The notes under the pieces were generated by a model. It ran no database searches. It saw only the letters and a program-made list of their open reading frames with translations, and was not told where the DNA came from. From Lentinus brumalis (taxonomy: Eukaryota; Basidiomycota; Agaricomycetes; Polyporales; Polyporaceae), in assembly GCA_001792895.1 (NCBI GenBank), contig MARA01000043.1, positions 248,001-312,000 on the forward strand: a DNA stretch of 64,000 bases, in the 5' to 3' direction. This document shows positions 23,885 through 35,610 of the stretch, in pieces. Made by a program: the position numbers and the translations under genes. The stretch's first letter is position 1. Each line of letters opens with the position of its first letter.

Positions 23885-24164
23885 TTCAAGCGCACTAGGC
23901 GCCCATCAGCCACGGTACTACGACTTGACTCGGTGGGATACTTAGGTGGTCAGTGGTCTCAAGTAGTTCTCAAGTACCAGGAATTGCATTGCACTCGCGC
24001 GCGCCCCGACAATGCGACATCTCTGGTTCAACGAGGCGCGATCGATTACTTTTACATCCGAGGCCTCAGTCTCAATGAATACATGGTATCTCCTCGGCAC
24101 GTCTCGTCTATGAACATCATGAAAAATAGGTATCCGCAGAAGCGCGTCTTCTCGTTCGACAGGC

Positions 24165-26519
24165 TCAGTTAGGAGCTGCACAAGTTTCCCTGTGGCGCGG
24201 CCAGTCGGCTCTCTGACAGTGGGTACTGCAGTACCTACGAAGCAGACAAATGGTCAGCCGCATTTCAATGTTACTGGTACTGAACGCTTACAGCACACTC
24301 CTGCAGCGAGAGCACCTCTTCAAAGCTGCGGTCGGCCTGCCGCATGACTGGCACCCGTCGAGGGGGACCGCGCCCGCAAATGCCTCTGGGCATCGCGCAC
24401 ATGTGCACATCAACGGGCCGAGTCTCGTCGACGGGATGAGCATCTCCGCTTCCACATTCCACCAGTGCGTGTACAGATCGTGCTCGATGTCTCCGTCTGG
24501 ATCATCGTAAGCCGGCGCAGGAATGTCTCTGATGAGCTGGTCGAATCGCTGGGCGATACCGTCAATGGTTTCATCCTCTCCTGTATTAGATAAGTGTTTG
24601 AGAAACGCTTCCCGCCCGCGCCGCATCTGGTTGCTTTGAAGGTCGTATCCCATGCCTTCCAAGACCGTCTCACAGGCTTCTATAAGCGGTAGCGTTGTGC
24701 GCTACCGAGACCATATTAGCAGGCGAACTCAATTCGTGGGTAGAGCACGAAGTACCTTAAATTCCGCAAGTTCTACCTCAAGGTTGGAACCCGCAGACAG
24801 TACGATGTTGACGAACGAGTAGTGAAGTACCCGCCAAAGCTCGGGGGAATCCAGCGGGATATCCGGGTCGCGCAGCATGGCGTCAACAGTCTTTGCACCC
24901 TCCTCGAGACAACGGCTCCCTCGGGAACGGACGAAGGGGTCAGTGAGGTCACCGCTTAGTAGCAGAACCCAACTCTTCCGGAGCAGGTCGTCCGCGATCG
25001 ATAACATGAGCTGGCGTCGCAAATAGGGCGAGAGGTCCTTGCACTCCAGCCCGCGTTGCGCCACCCGAAGTGCCTCTTCACGATCTTCCAGAAACCTCGA
25101 GAGGAGGAGGTACGCATATCCGAGCTGGGGATTCCCGTGAATGACCGAACGCGCTACCGGCTCGAATTGATGGGGTCGTGTCAGTGCGAGGTGCTCGAGT
25201 TCGACGATATCGGCCGCATCTCGATCCATGATGCCACCATTGACACGAAGGGACTGGCCCGCGCGAAGCAAACAATCAGCCCACGAGGCACTAGAGAACT
25301 CGCCATCCGGGGGAAGCAAGCTGACGAGGGAGTCGTAGGCAATTGGGCCATGCTGTAGCAAGCTGGCCGTCGTGGACCCGAACTTGCGGAAGTCTCGATC
25401 GTCGGCTAGCGTGGAGAATGCCCGTCGGAAGCTTTCCGTGGTTTGCACGAGAAGATCGGTTTCGCATGTTCGGCGGCCATGTTCTGCCATGAGTTGGCGG
25501 AGCTCAGGAGGTACGACGGGGGGCCAGGAACCTGGTGATCCCGTAGAACGCGAAGGATGGTCGTTGTTGACATCGAGGAACACACGTAGAGCGGTGGCAC
25601 GGATTCCGTTATGTCGATTCTGTGTGAGCGCAGCGAAGAGATCGAGACTTCCTCGCATGTATTGTGAGTCGTCCATTACCGCATTCAACCACCCTAGCGC
25701 TAGCACTACGAGGCCGTGCCTAATGGCGTCGAGTGTCGCAGTGTCATGGTGAATCCTCAAGGCGCGCAGGGTGGCGTACATCAAGGCCGTGAATGGTGTG
25801 GTCAAAAGGAGGTCGGGTTCCGGCGGCGAAGCGAAGAAGATCGCCTCAAGAGAGTGGGCGCAAATGATGGTGTTGAACGCTGCAGCCCGAGGATCGTTGG
25901 TATGAGCTTCGAATATCCAGTGCAGCATACTACCGTGCTGAGCAATGGATAGCCTAGTAGCTGAGCTTCCTCGACGAACACCCATGGCAAGGAGTTCAAG
26001 CGGAAAATACCAGTTGACCGGGCTACTGAGGATGTGTGCCAGTTTCACGAAGAGATCCACTGTGTCGCTATGAGAAAAAATGCAGGACTGTCGAATGAGA
26101 CAACAAACTCACAGCGCTGGAACAACTCGTCGCATAAGATACCATCCTGACAGAGTTCTCCGAGGACATAGACGATGGCCTTCACGACGCCCCAATGACC
26201 CTTCTCCACAGCTCGACCGTACAAAAACTCTATGCGGTTGCAGATATCCTTGATTCGGGAGTGGACACGCCTGAGTGTGGAATATCTGATATTCTCTGGG
26301 CGTCCGTCCTCTGTCAACGATTTGCACCGTCAGTACATTGACCAATAGCAAGAGGAGCGAGAGGGTAGTAGAAAACGCACCTTTCAGTACGCATGGCAGG
26401 TTCAACCTTGAGCGGATATGGGCGATCTGCAGCTCGATTTCCAGGGACTCGATATATTCACTATCTTGAGCGGACGCATACACATCGCGCGCGCGTACGA
26501 TTCGTCGGGGAGCTTGCAT
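24165..26519 (-). CDS. MYND-4: MYND zinc-finger family protein
   Basis: Reverse-strand exons are 26381-26519, 26113-26310, 24756-26059, 24292-24701 and 24165-24234, with phases 1, 1, 0 and 2; 2121 nt, 706 aa. Exon 2 is 198 nt, as in MYND-5, against 183 nt elsewhere, and both share the N-terminal RRxVRARD-Y...IRSRLNLPC module, so MYND-4 and MYND-5 form a subfamily. Body signatures are WYFPLELLAMGVRRG, DIVELEHLAL, NPQLGYAYLLLS, DREEALRVAQRGL and SPYLRRQL. The finger is complete (CQSCG, CSRCRSVL, YCSTHCQ, W, H, C) and ends CAAPN. The fourth-exon acceptor has a nearby alternative AG that would break the frame, so the upstream one is used. Confidence 0.9.
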
Positions 26520-27644
26520 GTCTCAGTTGTAAAGGCTGCCGCATGCCTGTATTCAACGTAGTCAGCATGAAGAACAGACAACGGTCATATGAGTATAGTC
26601 GATGAGAGGATCGGACGAGTGTGTCCAAGATGCTGAGCATGTGGACTGCGAGAATAGGCGTGCGCCAGCCATGCCTGGAGCCTCAACTTGAAACATCCGG
26701 GATAGGACTCACGTCTTCAGCACCTTATGATGATGACCTAGTACATCGCGGAAGTGGTGGTTGGAGTTCAGCATGAGGCGGTACGAGACAAAATACACTT
26801 CGGTGGCAGTGTATGTAAATCTGTTACTATTGTTCTATAGCGCCCGTAAACATAAATGTTTTGTATACTCCACTAGACTCCACTACTTACTTATAGCTTA
26901 CTTCATAGTATTACGCGCGTACTTACTTCACTCGCTTGGCCAACTTGAATGACGAGTCTGTTCTTCACTACGACAATCTTGCTACTTCTGTCAGGCATTT
27001 CGTGGACCTCACTCTCACAAGATAGACAAATGGGATCTTCTCGGTGGCTCGCCATGATCATGACCACTCCTCGGTGCCAACGGACCTCGACGATGTGGCA
27101 TGCGAATCAGCCGTACATAAGTATCAAAGTAAGTACACTGTAAGCATACTCTTCTACCTATGCATCGACCTAGGGCTACCATCCAGGGCTCTCCTGAGTA
27201 GTAAGCTCTTCACCAACCGTTCTCCCCGATGGACTGACTGACCATCGCCTATGCCATAGTGCAACTGACGCGATGCGGGAGAAGAGGGGCCGACGGAGTG
27301 TAAAGTCTGAATGCTCCGCCTTCGCGACTTCTCGATCTCATACACGATGGGCGGGTCCGGAACAAGCGGCAGATCGCAGGCAGACGTTCTCTGGGACACG
27401 TCATCAATTGGCTGCGTAGTCTATGAAGCATGGACCCGGAAGTACAATGTGATACAACATGCGATTAGAGGATTAGGTACGTTACGTGTCCTATGGAGTA
27501 GGAAAGGTCCGAGGAGCAAGTACTGATGTCCATATTGTAGTACAGAGAAGAGCGTCCGTCATGGGGCGGCGCGGTCAGAGCCATCGTTAAACGTCCATGA
27601 TCGTCACGGCGCGAGATCGAGCACGGGCAAAGCTACTGCAGTGA
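26520..27644. other. Intergenic region, AT-rich in part
   Basis: No supported gene. 26760-26940 is AT-rich with many short repeats of ACTTACTT/ACTCCACTA type. A CCAACCACCAC run about 235 bp upstream of MYND-4 resembles the block seen in front of MYND-1 and MYND-3. Confidence 0.45.
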
Positions 27645-28203
27645 TCACTCCGAAATGGTGAACTCGTCGCTGAAGTTGCCGGAATCTCCGAACACTAGAC
27701 ATTCGAGATGGTGAGTCCCCGCACTGCACTGCACTGTCGTCGCGAAGGGTACTCACAGACCACCTTGTAATCGCAGCCCTTGTCGACCTTCGGGAGCGTG
27801 AAGCTCACTTGCCCGGCGGTGATGCTGAAGTTCTGGGCCAAAATCACTGCGAAGTCGCGTCAGCGAGGAGAATGCCGCGGGAGCGCGGCAGAGACATACC
27901 ATCAGTGGTGTGTTCGCCCTTACGGAGGTAAATCTTGCCAGTCGGGTTAGTGATCTGCCTGGGCGGGCTGGAAGCGTCCCTAGAAGAGCAAATTCAAGAT
28001 TTTCCCCCGAAGCCAGATGGTACGACATACCAGGTGACATTGTAGGTCTGGCCAGGATGCCATACCTCTCCCTCGCAGGGGTAGGTCACGCGGGGCACGT
28101 ACACGTCGCGCATGGCGGGCAGGCCATGTGCGACCTGAACGACCGTAGCCAAGCCCGCGACGAGGAAGACAAGACAGCTCGCGAAAGACTTCTGGGCGAA
28201 CAT
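27645..28203 (-). CDS. Small secreted Kre9/Knh1-like protein (copy 1)
   Basis: Reverse-strand exons are 28031-28203, 27900-27979, 27757-27846 and 27645-27694; phases 2, 1 and 1; 130 aa. Residues 1-27 form a signal peptide (SCLVFLVAGLATVVQVAHG). The mature part is a single Ig-like domain of the Kre9/Knh1 N-terminal type: YPCEGEVWHPGQTYNVTW, NPTGKIYLRKG, FGDSGNFSDEFTI. Basidiomycetes have many such short secreted proteins; a cell-wall role is inferred from yeast Kre9, which acts in beta-1,6-glucan assembly. It is paralogous to the gene at 29944-30572, with the same exon phases and an 80-nt second exon in both. No GPI tail is seen. Confidence 0.85.
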
Positions 28204-29943
28204 GACGAGCAAATGTCGGGAGGGGTCGTAAGATGGACACTTAGAAGGGGCTGGGGATGGAGAGGCTGCAGGACTGGGGAACATGAAGAAATGTGTCGCG
28301 CAACTTAAGTAGGGCGAACGCAGCGGGCTTAACGGGCCTCCGAAGACGTTTTGTGGACAGGGCCGGTTCTGCACTGGCGAGCATCGGCCAGGGTCTTTCG
28401 TTCGAGGCTCCGAATCGGTCAGACAGTACGCCAAAGGCGAGTACACGCGTGGCTACGTGTAAACTTTGACTCTGACGAACCACAGACGCGCCTGGAAAGT
28501 GGGACCACCGGGTGCCACCGCGGCCTCGTCCTCCCGTCGTCCCTTGGGTGGCACACTAGTCACGCGTCCGGCGCACACACGTGCTCGCGGCCCTGTGCAC
28601 GCTCACTTAACCTCCCGACAGCCTCCGACGCGAACAACGAGGATGCAGATGGCGATTCCTTCTCCCTTCTCAATCAGTGGGCTGTTGAGGTACGTAACAC
28701 CAGACATCGCCGTCGAGTGCATTGGGAGATTCGTGATCAATTCTCCGCCCTGACGTAGGCAATCGTGAACAGGTGAGCCTCCGCTGCCACTCAGCCCGGA
28801 GTGGAGTCCGCTCACAATGCCCACAGCATACCCTGGTTCAGCAAGACCAGGCGCACCGTGGAAATCCGACAGTCTCGGGATCGAGAGGGTGTCGAATGCA
28901 ACCCGACTTGTCCCCCTACGCCAACTCCCTTTCCCGAGTCGCATCCGCCCGAACGATCTTGCCCCCACCGGATCTACTTCCCTGCGCTCGCGTACGGCAG
29001 GCGGGAGAGCCACCCGAGTACTGTGAGTATCGGACATCCTTGCACCGGCGGCGCCAGATTGTCCTCTTGTGCAGCATCTTCCAATTTGGACACGGAGCGA
29101 CCGCCCGCATTCAGCACACCATGGCCATAGGTAGCATTGGGCTAGAATACAAGGAATGACACGGAAGGATCATGTAGAAGCCCGAGAATCTCGTGGGACA
29201 CGAGTGAACGCATCGACTCTAGCTCGAAACTGAGGGATGCCTCAGAATCGGGGAGGAGACCCGAACGGCAACTTGCACGCGCTTCGGGAGCGAAGTCTTC
29301 ATGCCTCTCTTTGCCGAGGAACAGTACCTGATACTTTGCCGTGAGCATGAAGGGAACCAAGTCAGGAGGGATAAATGAGACTTGCCTTGGTTCCCGAATA
29401 ACGAAATTGGCGGAGCGTACTTACTTCACTTCCCCGCCCGGGACGTCGGGCCTCCCCCGGACAGTCGTGCATTTGAGTCGGTCTAGCGAACAAAGAATAG
29501 CCATATTGTGTATTTGCGATCGCAAGGAAATCAATCTTGTTTTCCTGACCTTCCGCGGTGATCTGTCGACTGTCAATTGACTCTGGTTGCAGCATATGAA
29601 AACTCACCCTCTCACGTTCCACGCCCGTGAAACGGGAGACTCGCAAGCTACCAGTACTCGTTCCGTCGTGTGCGGGCGATCGTTTCACCTTTGGATTCAC
29701 TACTGACACAAAAAGCTACACAGTGAACGCTACAGCTAGAACAGTCCACGTAGACATAGTCCGTTCGTACAAAGCAAGAAAGCGTCCAGTCCGATTTGTG
29801 TTATACAGCCAAGTCCGTGCGTACAAGTTCATGACATCATTACCCCGTTCGAATGCGCACTTCTGCGCACTTGCATTCGTTTAACCTTTCGGTTGCTGAA
29901 ATCCTTCCTCGTTCCCCGCTGTCCAGGTACTCGAGAGAGCGCT
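28204..29943. other. Intergenic region between two secreted-protein paralogues
   Basis: 1.7 kb without a supported gene. Several open stretches of 100-145 codons exist on both strands around 28600-29160, but none has introns, homology cues or conserved motifs that I recognise. Confidence 0.4.
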
Positions 29944-30572
29944 TCACAGCGATACCCCATTGATCGTGAACTGCGGGCTGAAGTTACCCGAGTCGCCAAA
30001 CACTAGACAAGCATCGGGAGGGTCAGCATCGGTGAAGTCTGGGGGGTCGGTAGGAGGGGATCAGGACAGAGACAAAGGGCTACGTACAGACAAGGCTGTA
30101 GTCGTCGCCAGAAAGTAGTGACTTCGGGAGCGTCACTTCGATCCTACCGAGGAGGATGTCAAACCCATTGCCGAGCACAACTGCAGGAACGTCAGTTCAT
30201 ATCGGAGCCGATATAAGGCTGACGTCGTAAGCTTCATACCTGGAGTGGCCAGATCGCCCTTCCGCAAGAGAATGAACCCTTGGCGGTTGGTAATCTGCTC
30301 GGGGGCGTTTGAGGTATCCCTGCGGAATCGATGCGCGTCAGTGACGCGCTCTTCTGTCAGCCGCCGGAGCAGCGCGTGCACGCTCACCAGGTTACGTTGT
30401 GCGTCTGCCCTTGAGCCCATACGGTGCCGGCGTGGGGGTACAGCACAGGTGGGACGAAGACATCTCGCTTGTCCACGGCTTGCGCAGGGACCGCCGCGCC
30501 CATCACGAGCTGCGCGAGACATGCGAAGAGCGTAAGGACGACCAAGATCGCACGAATCGAGTATGCGGACAT
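29944..30572 (-). CDS. Small secreted Kre9/Knh1-like protein (copy 2)
   Basis: Reverse-strand exons are 30388-30572, 30240-30319, 30088-30180 and 29944-30002; phases 2, 1 and 1; 138 aa. The signal peptide is ILVVLTLFACLAQLVMG, with a possible dibasic KR processing site in VDKRDVF. The domain matches copy 1: YPHAGTVWAQGQTHNVTW, NRQGFILLRKG, FGDSGNFSPQFTI. A CATATATTG TATA-like stretch lies about 40 bp upstream. Predicted to be extracellular or wall-associated; a structural role is inferred from family resemblance only. It is same-strand with copy 1, so a local duplication is likely, although the sequences have diverged clearly. Confidence 0.87.
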
Positions 30573-31520
30573 GATGGAGGGAAAGGTCGTCGAGGTCGTT
30601 GGGTCGTCAATATATGGGCAGCGTGCGTCGTGAACAGCGCAGGACCGGGGTGCACCACAGTGGTGTGGAGCTGGAGCGGGAGTGGGCCTCGAGAAACGAC
30701 GGTCGAGGGATGTCAGAGTTCGAGGGCGGGTATACTTATACCTAGAATGAAGTCTCGGGGTCATGTCGGCGAGACTATCAGACCGTCCCCTACAGTCTTC
30801 CATCTGTCACGATGACAGCATGCCCCGCCGGCTCGTGCTTTGGTGTGGGAGATCCTAGCCAGTGAGAATCGAGAAGCATCATAACCATCACGCACCCCGC
30901 CATACACGCATATGGCGGTTGGCGTTTGTCAGTGCCGGCTTGCAGCGCCGAAATGCGCGATTCTAGCATCCGTCTGATCTTCGCGCACCGGGTGACTGCA
31001 ATCGGGGTCACTAGACGTACGCACATGAGAATCAGGACGGACTTGCCTGAACAAGCCGTAAAGAGGCTCGTAGCACTGTCAGATGGGTTGCCTGGGCGGC
31101 CTGCACCTGAATGTTGCGGGGATAGATAGCATCTTCGAAGCCGTCGCGCGTACTCGTCGCTCAATGGTAGAAAGGGGCCTGAAGATTATGTCGCGTACTA
31201 GCGAACCCGCCGAAGGCGCGATAAGGAGCAAGCGTGCGACTGCATCTTGCTCTGGACCCGGACATTGTGAGGTTAATCGACGCTGTCACATTCTTACCAA
31301 GTGTTATTCCTCGGATCCAGATCGGTGTTGGGTGCGCAGGAACGACGCCACTGACAAGACACCGAACTGCATAACGGTAAACCGGGGTAAGTGCTATTAT
31401 AGCATAAATAGGTCCATATGTTACACTCCGTGCGTGTGCGTACTGTACATATTGCTTGTGAATTGGCACACCTTGATTGGTTGAATGGCCATGCTGCGAT
31501 TGGGGCGATCCGACCAGCTG
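30573..31520. other. Intergenic region
   Basis: The 5' flank of the secreted-protein gene and the 3' flank of the RING ligase gene. Short open stretches only; nothing recognised. Confidence 0.45.
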
Positions 31521-34500
31521 TCATGGTATATAGATCTTCGAGTACCCTTCCACGCTGCAAGACGAGGCCCAGAGCACACATCAGCATTGAGAAATTGACA
31601 CACGGCGTAATGCGCGTAAGTAAAGCTAACGTACCTCCGTCGACAGCACGGACACGCGTGCTTGGACGCGGATGAGCGCGAGGCCAGATTGTTGCGGCAA
31701 TCGTCGCACAGCGCTAGGCACCTGTATGCCGGAAAGGCAGTCGCATGTCCGGTCAATTACGCGGCTCAGGCGAAGAAGGGCCAGAGAAGCAGTGGCAGGA
31801 CACGTACCGACAGGGCCAGCAGATGATATCCCGAGGCTCAACCGTGCAGATGACACAGGTGCGTGCGTTCTCGGACAGCAGCTCCTCGTCTCGCACTGCG
31901 GAGCGCTTGGCTTGTCGTCGCTCAAGCACGAAGTCGTCCCATTCATCGGCGTCGTTCGGCGCATGTCGAGGTCCGGACACGAGCCGTCGGTAACCACGAC
32001 GGGTCAGCGGGGACGATGGCGAGCCTGCGATGTGCGCGAGCAGTACCGGCGCGGACGTCACGTCAGATGCCAGGTCTGCATAGAGCTGGACTTCTTCTCT
32101 CCGCTCAGCATCCGCGCCTTCGTCCGTATCCGTACCCGCCTCCTCCTGATCTGAACTGTCCGACTCGGGCGTCCGCTCATCCTCGGGCTCGAAGTCGTCT
32201 TCATCGTCGCTGACCGATTCGCCACGCAGAAAGCGCTCGTACGAGTCCACATCTTCCGATTCCTCGCTCTTGGCTCCGAAGGCAGGCCCATGTAGCAACA
32301 CGACCGATGGCGGGCGCGCACGTTCCATGCCTCTCCCTCGTGCCTTCGCCATGGCGGCGGACCAGAGACGCTTGGTGGCGTGCCATGCGCTGGCAACGAA
32401 GGTGACCAGATGCTTTTGCCATGCCACGTTGAGCACCGTGTTCATCCAGAAGTCCGTGCTTGCCGCCTTAACCTTCACGTTGGAGATCTCGTTCGCGAAG
32501 CCCTTTTTGACGATGCGCTTCTTCCCCCGCTGCTCGTACGCCGGAGAGATATCCGAGACGCCCGATCGGTCGATGTCCAGCTCGCCGTGTACGATCTCGC
32601 GCTTATAGGCAAGAAGCATGTCCATCTGGCGAGCACTCGTGACACCGCCAACTTCGTTCCCCAGTCCGGCGACCGCCGTGGCCTCCATGGTTGCAGTTCC
32701 GATGCGGAAGAGCGCAACGTTGAAATCCTCCTCAGCCCGTGGCATTAGGGCAGAATGTGCGAACAGCGGGCGGGTGACGGCGCCCTCGGAGAGTAACTGA
32801 GTGAGCACATTCAGCACGACTGTGACCGAGATGACGGAGAGCATGATCGTCTCCACCACGCGTGCGGCGTACGTAGTGAGCGGATACGGAATTGGAGAGA
32901 ACCAGACGACATAGTGGAAGTGCAGGACAGCGAAGAGACCACCCGCGGTGGAGAACGCAAGGCGGTACCTCGACCAGCGGTGTTGAATCTCCAGGCAATG
33001 GAGCACGACGAGCTGGAGAAGCGGTAGAAGAATTGTTATGATGTGGTGCGGGTTCGGCCGCTCAGGCAAAGCGCTTTCCTTCTCATGTGCAGGGTGAGAC
33101 GCAGATTCCACGTATAGCTGGAACGCAAACGCGAACTGCCGCGACAGTAAGTCACGAGCGTGGCCCATAGGAAGGAAGAGTCTCACCAAGTTAAACGGGG
33201 CGCTCTCGTTAATGTTCAGGCCTTCCAAGCCCGTCGTGAGAGTCCCGATACAAAGCGTTAGGCAGGTCGACATGAACGTGTACCAGCAGACGTCTTCTAT
33301 GCTCTTCTGTGCGACCCACTCGCCGATCGGTTGCAGGATCGCGAGGCGGGTGTAGAGGGAGGAATCTTGACTCTGCACGAGCAAGGTGATCCATATTGCG
33401 ACCGCCTTCGCGAGGAAATATAATGACGGGACTCGCAACAGGAGTCGCGTGCGCGCTGACGAGAAGTCGAGGGGAAAGATGAGTCCAAGAAGCGCCCGGC
33501 CTATTGACACGGGCCTCCTCCGTCTCTGCGAATCGTGATGGCGGAAGGCATGAGGCCTACGGGGAGGTACAACAATGTTCTGAATCCGGTTGAGAATGAA
33601 TGCCTGCTCTAAAGTTCAGTCAATGTCTCATGTCGCTACCAACGACTGAGCGCGTGCTCCTCCAGTGTCCACTCTCCGGCGCGACAGACATGTCTCGGAC
33701 TGGATAGAGACCCAACGTGTGCAGGGGAGCGACAGAACACGGGAAATTTTGGAGTAATAACTCACCATTATGACCAGTCCGACGAAGTATCCGGACGTCA
33801 GAAACCCCCACGGACCCGGCATTGGCGGAGGGTACGCCGGGTTGCCCATATGCCTATGTCTCCTGTATCCCCCTGCGCGCATCCCCGCATTCGCGTCATA
33901 CGTTCCAGCCTGCGACGCGCGTGCAGCAGCGTCGTGCATGTCGAGGGCCATGTCGTCCAGCCGGCGGAGTCGTGCGAGTGCCCGCGAGGGGAGTGTGAGG
34001 AAGCGGTGAGCGATCTTCAGGCTCGTGTTGAAGATCAGGGAGGTATTGAAGAACGCGTCGGAGGTATCTGCCACATCGGCCGCAATGTCTGCCATGGCTT
34101 CCACAACACTCTCGGCGTTGGCGAGGACGATGAGCGAAAGATGGAGGAAAAGTGGCTGAACAACCATGATGACGCCGGCGCTTGAGTTACCGGAAGCGGA
34201 TTGCCACGTGGACGGATACTTACCATGCGGTGGAACTTGACGGTGGTTTCACCTTCCCGAGATCGCAAGAATTCCAGCGGTGTCAGTAACGATTGACATT
34301 TTGGTATACAGGGTATAGGCGTAAGCAATATGAAGCATAGTAACACAACAAAGGAAAGCATAGTGTGGATTTTCTCAGAACCACCTCGAACGGCTTCAAG
34401 TTAGGGACCACGGCGAGTGGCTTCCAACTTGAAAAGAAGTGATTTTGTCACTTCTTACCATTGCTCTAACCCAACCCGAGCATGTGAGTGTGTATACATT

Positions 34501-34774
34501 GACACTGAACGCGATCATCGACTCACCTTCCCATTCGACTGCAAGCTGTTCGCAGCGGAAGCCAGGCTAGGGTTTTGAGCTCCCGAGAAGCTGGCCGCGA
34601 AGTTAGGCGACCCAGGCGGTGACGGAGTGACGATTGTGCAGCTAATGCCATGAGGCTCGCTACTCCGCTGGTTACGCATGTCAGCGTCGAGGAAACCAGA
34701 CGAGCGAAAGAACCGTGGTTGCATACCGGCACATTAAGGTAAGTGTTGTCATTCTGGGAAGTCTGAGACGACAT
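31521..34774 (-). CDS. Multi-pass membrane RING E3 ubiquitin ligase, Asi1/Asi3-like
   Basis: Proposed start is ATG 34774 (MSSQTSQND). The first exons, 34727-34774 and 34527-34667, join in frame. The third and fourth exon borders (34340-34140) are uncertain. The large exon ends near 31830; a short RING exon and a final exon 31521-31554 (VEGYSKIYIP) follow. The body has several hydrophobic helices in its N-terminal half, then a very acidic Ser/Asp/Glu stretch, and a C-terminal RING of the C3HC4_3 kind: CVICTVEPRDIICWPC, CLALCDDC, CPCC. This layout matches yeast Asi1/Asi3, inner-nuclear-membrane ligases that degrade mislocalised membrane proteins; orthology is inferred, not tested. Length is roughly 850 aa. 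Confidence 0.75.
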
Positions 34775-35610
34775 GGTCCAGTTAACGCTGAGCACGAGAG
34801 CGAGTGGCAAGGTGCAGGACGGGAGTGTAGCCAAGGCTGTCTCTCACCGTCGTTACGCCGCAGCTTATATACCCGCCGCCGGGCCGCGAGCACCATAAGA
34901 GGCATTAGCATGAGCTCAAGCCAGGGATAGAGCTTGCCGACTGGTACCCTCTGGGCCCATACGCACGCGTGCCTCCAAGCGAACAATGGGTTGAGCTCTG
35001 CTGCGCCCGCCCCGCTTTGCAGCTAGCGATTGTTCGGTAATAGCAGGTGACCACTCGCGATGGTCAGTAGAGTTTTCAGGATTTGATTAACCCGCCTCCA
35101 AGTGAAACAGGGTACGGACGACAATAAAACATCGTCCGAGGCGGCTTCGAGTAGTATTCGTACCACTATGGCACTTTTAGCGGTGCCGCCCGGTTAGTAA
35201 TCTCGGATGAGGCAGACGACTTCGTACCGGCAGCTAATTCACGATGTTCACCTCAAAGTACAGTCAAGAATGAGATCAGGCTTTGGGAGGAGGATGTGGA
35301 CCCGTGGTATTTAATCGGGCCTCAGGCGGGGATGGTCCGAGTGTAGACGCCAGTATCGGGATGCTTTTGGACCACAATGAGTCTTTGTCCAAAGTTCGCT
35401 TCCGGCACAATCACGATAAGAAATTGCTTTCAATTGTTCTATAGCAAGCGTAGACTGCTGCATTGTAGCGGCTGAGGTACGTTCCAAGTCACCAAGCTTC
35501 CGAGTCCTGGCTGACGACCTCGCCTGTGCTGCACCTTGTATTTGCGCTTTCTCACTCGCCTGTTTGCAATTCTAGCCTCAAGATCTACGCCCCTAACATC
35601 TTGCAACACG
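34775..35610. other. Divergent promoter region, RING ligase and MYND-5
   Basis: 836 bp between two divergent starts, with no gene. It contains the TATA box for the ligase side; a clear TATA on the MYND-5 side was not found. Confidence 0.45.
34864..34871 (-). promoter_or_regulatory. TATA box of the RING ligase gene
   Basis: TATATAAG on the reverse strand, 90-97 bp upstream of ATG 34774 in GC-rich surroundings. The position fits a core promoter and supports the chosen start. Confidence 0.5.

Noticed and set aside
26829..35443. ATTGTTCTATAGC shared by regions upstream of MYND-4 and MYND-5
   Set aside because: A 13-bp match is expected by chance in 64 kb, and the orientation relative to the two genes is opposite.
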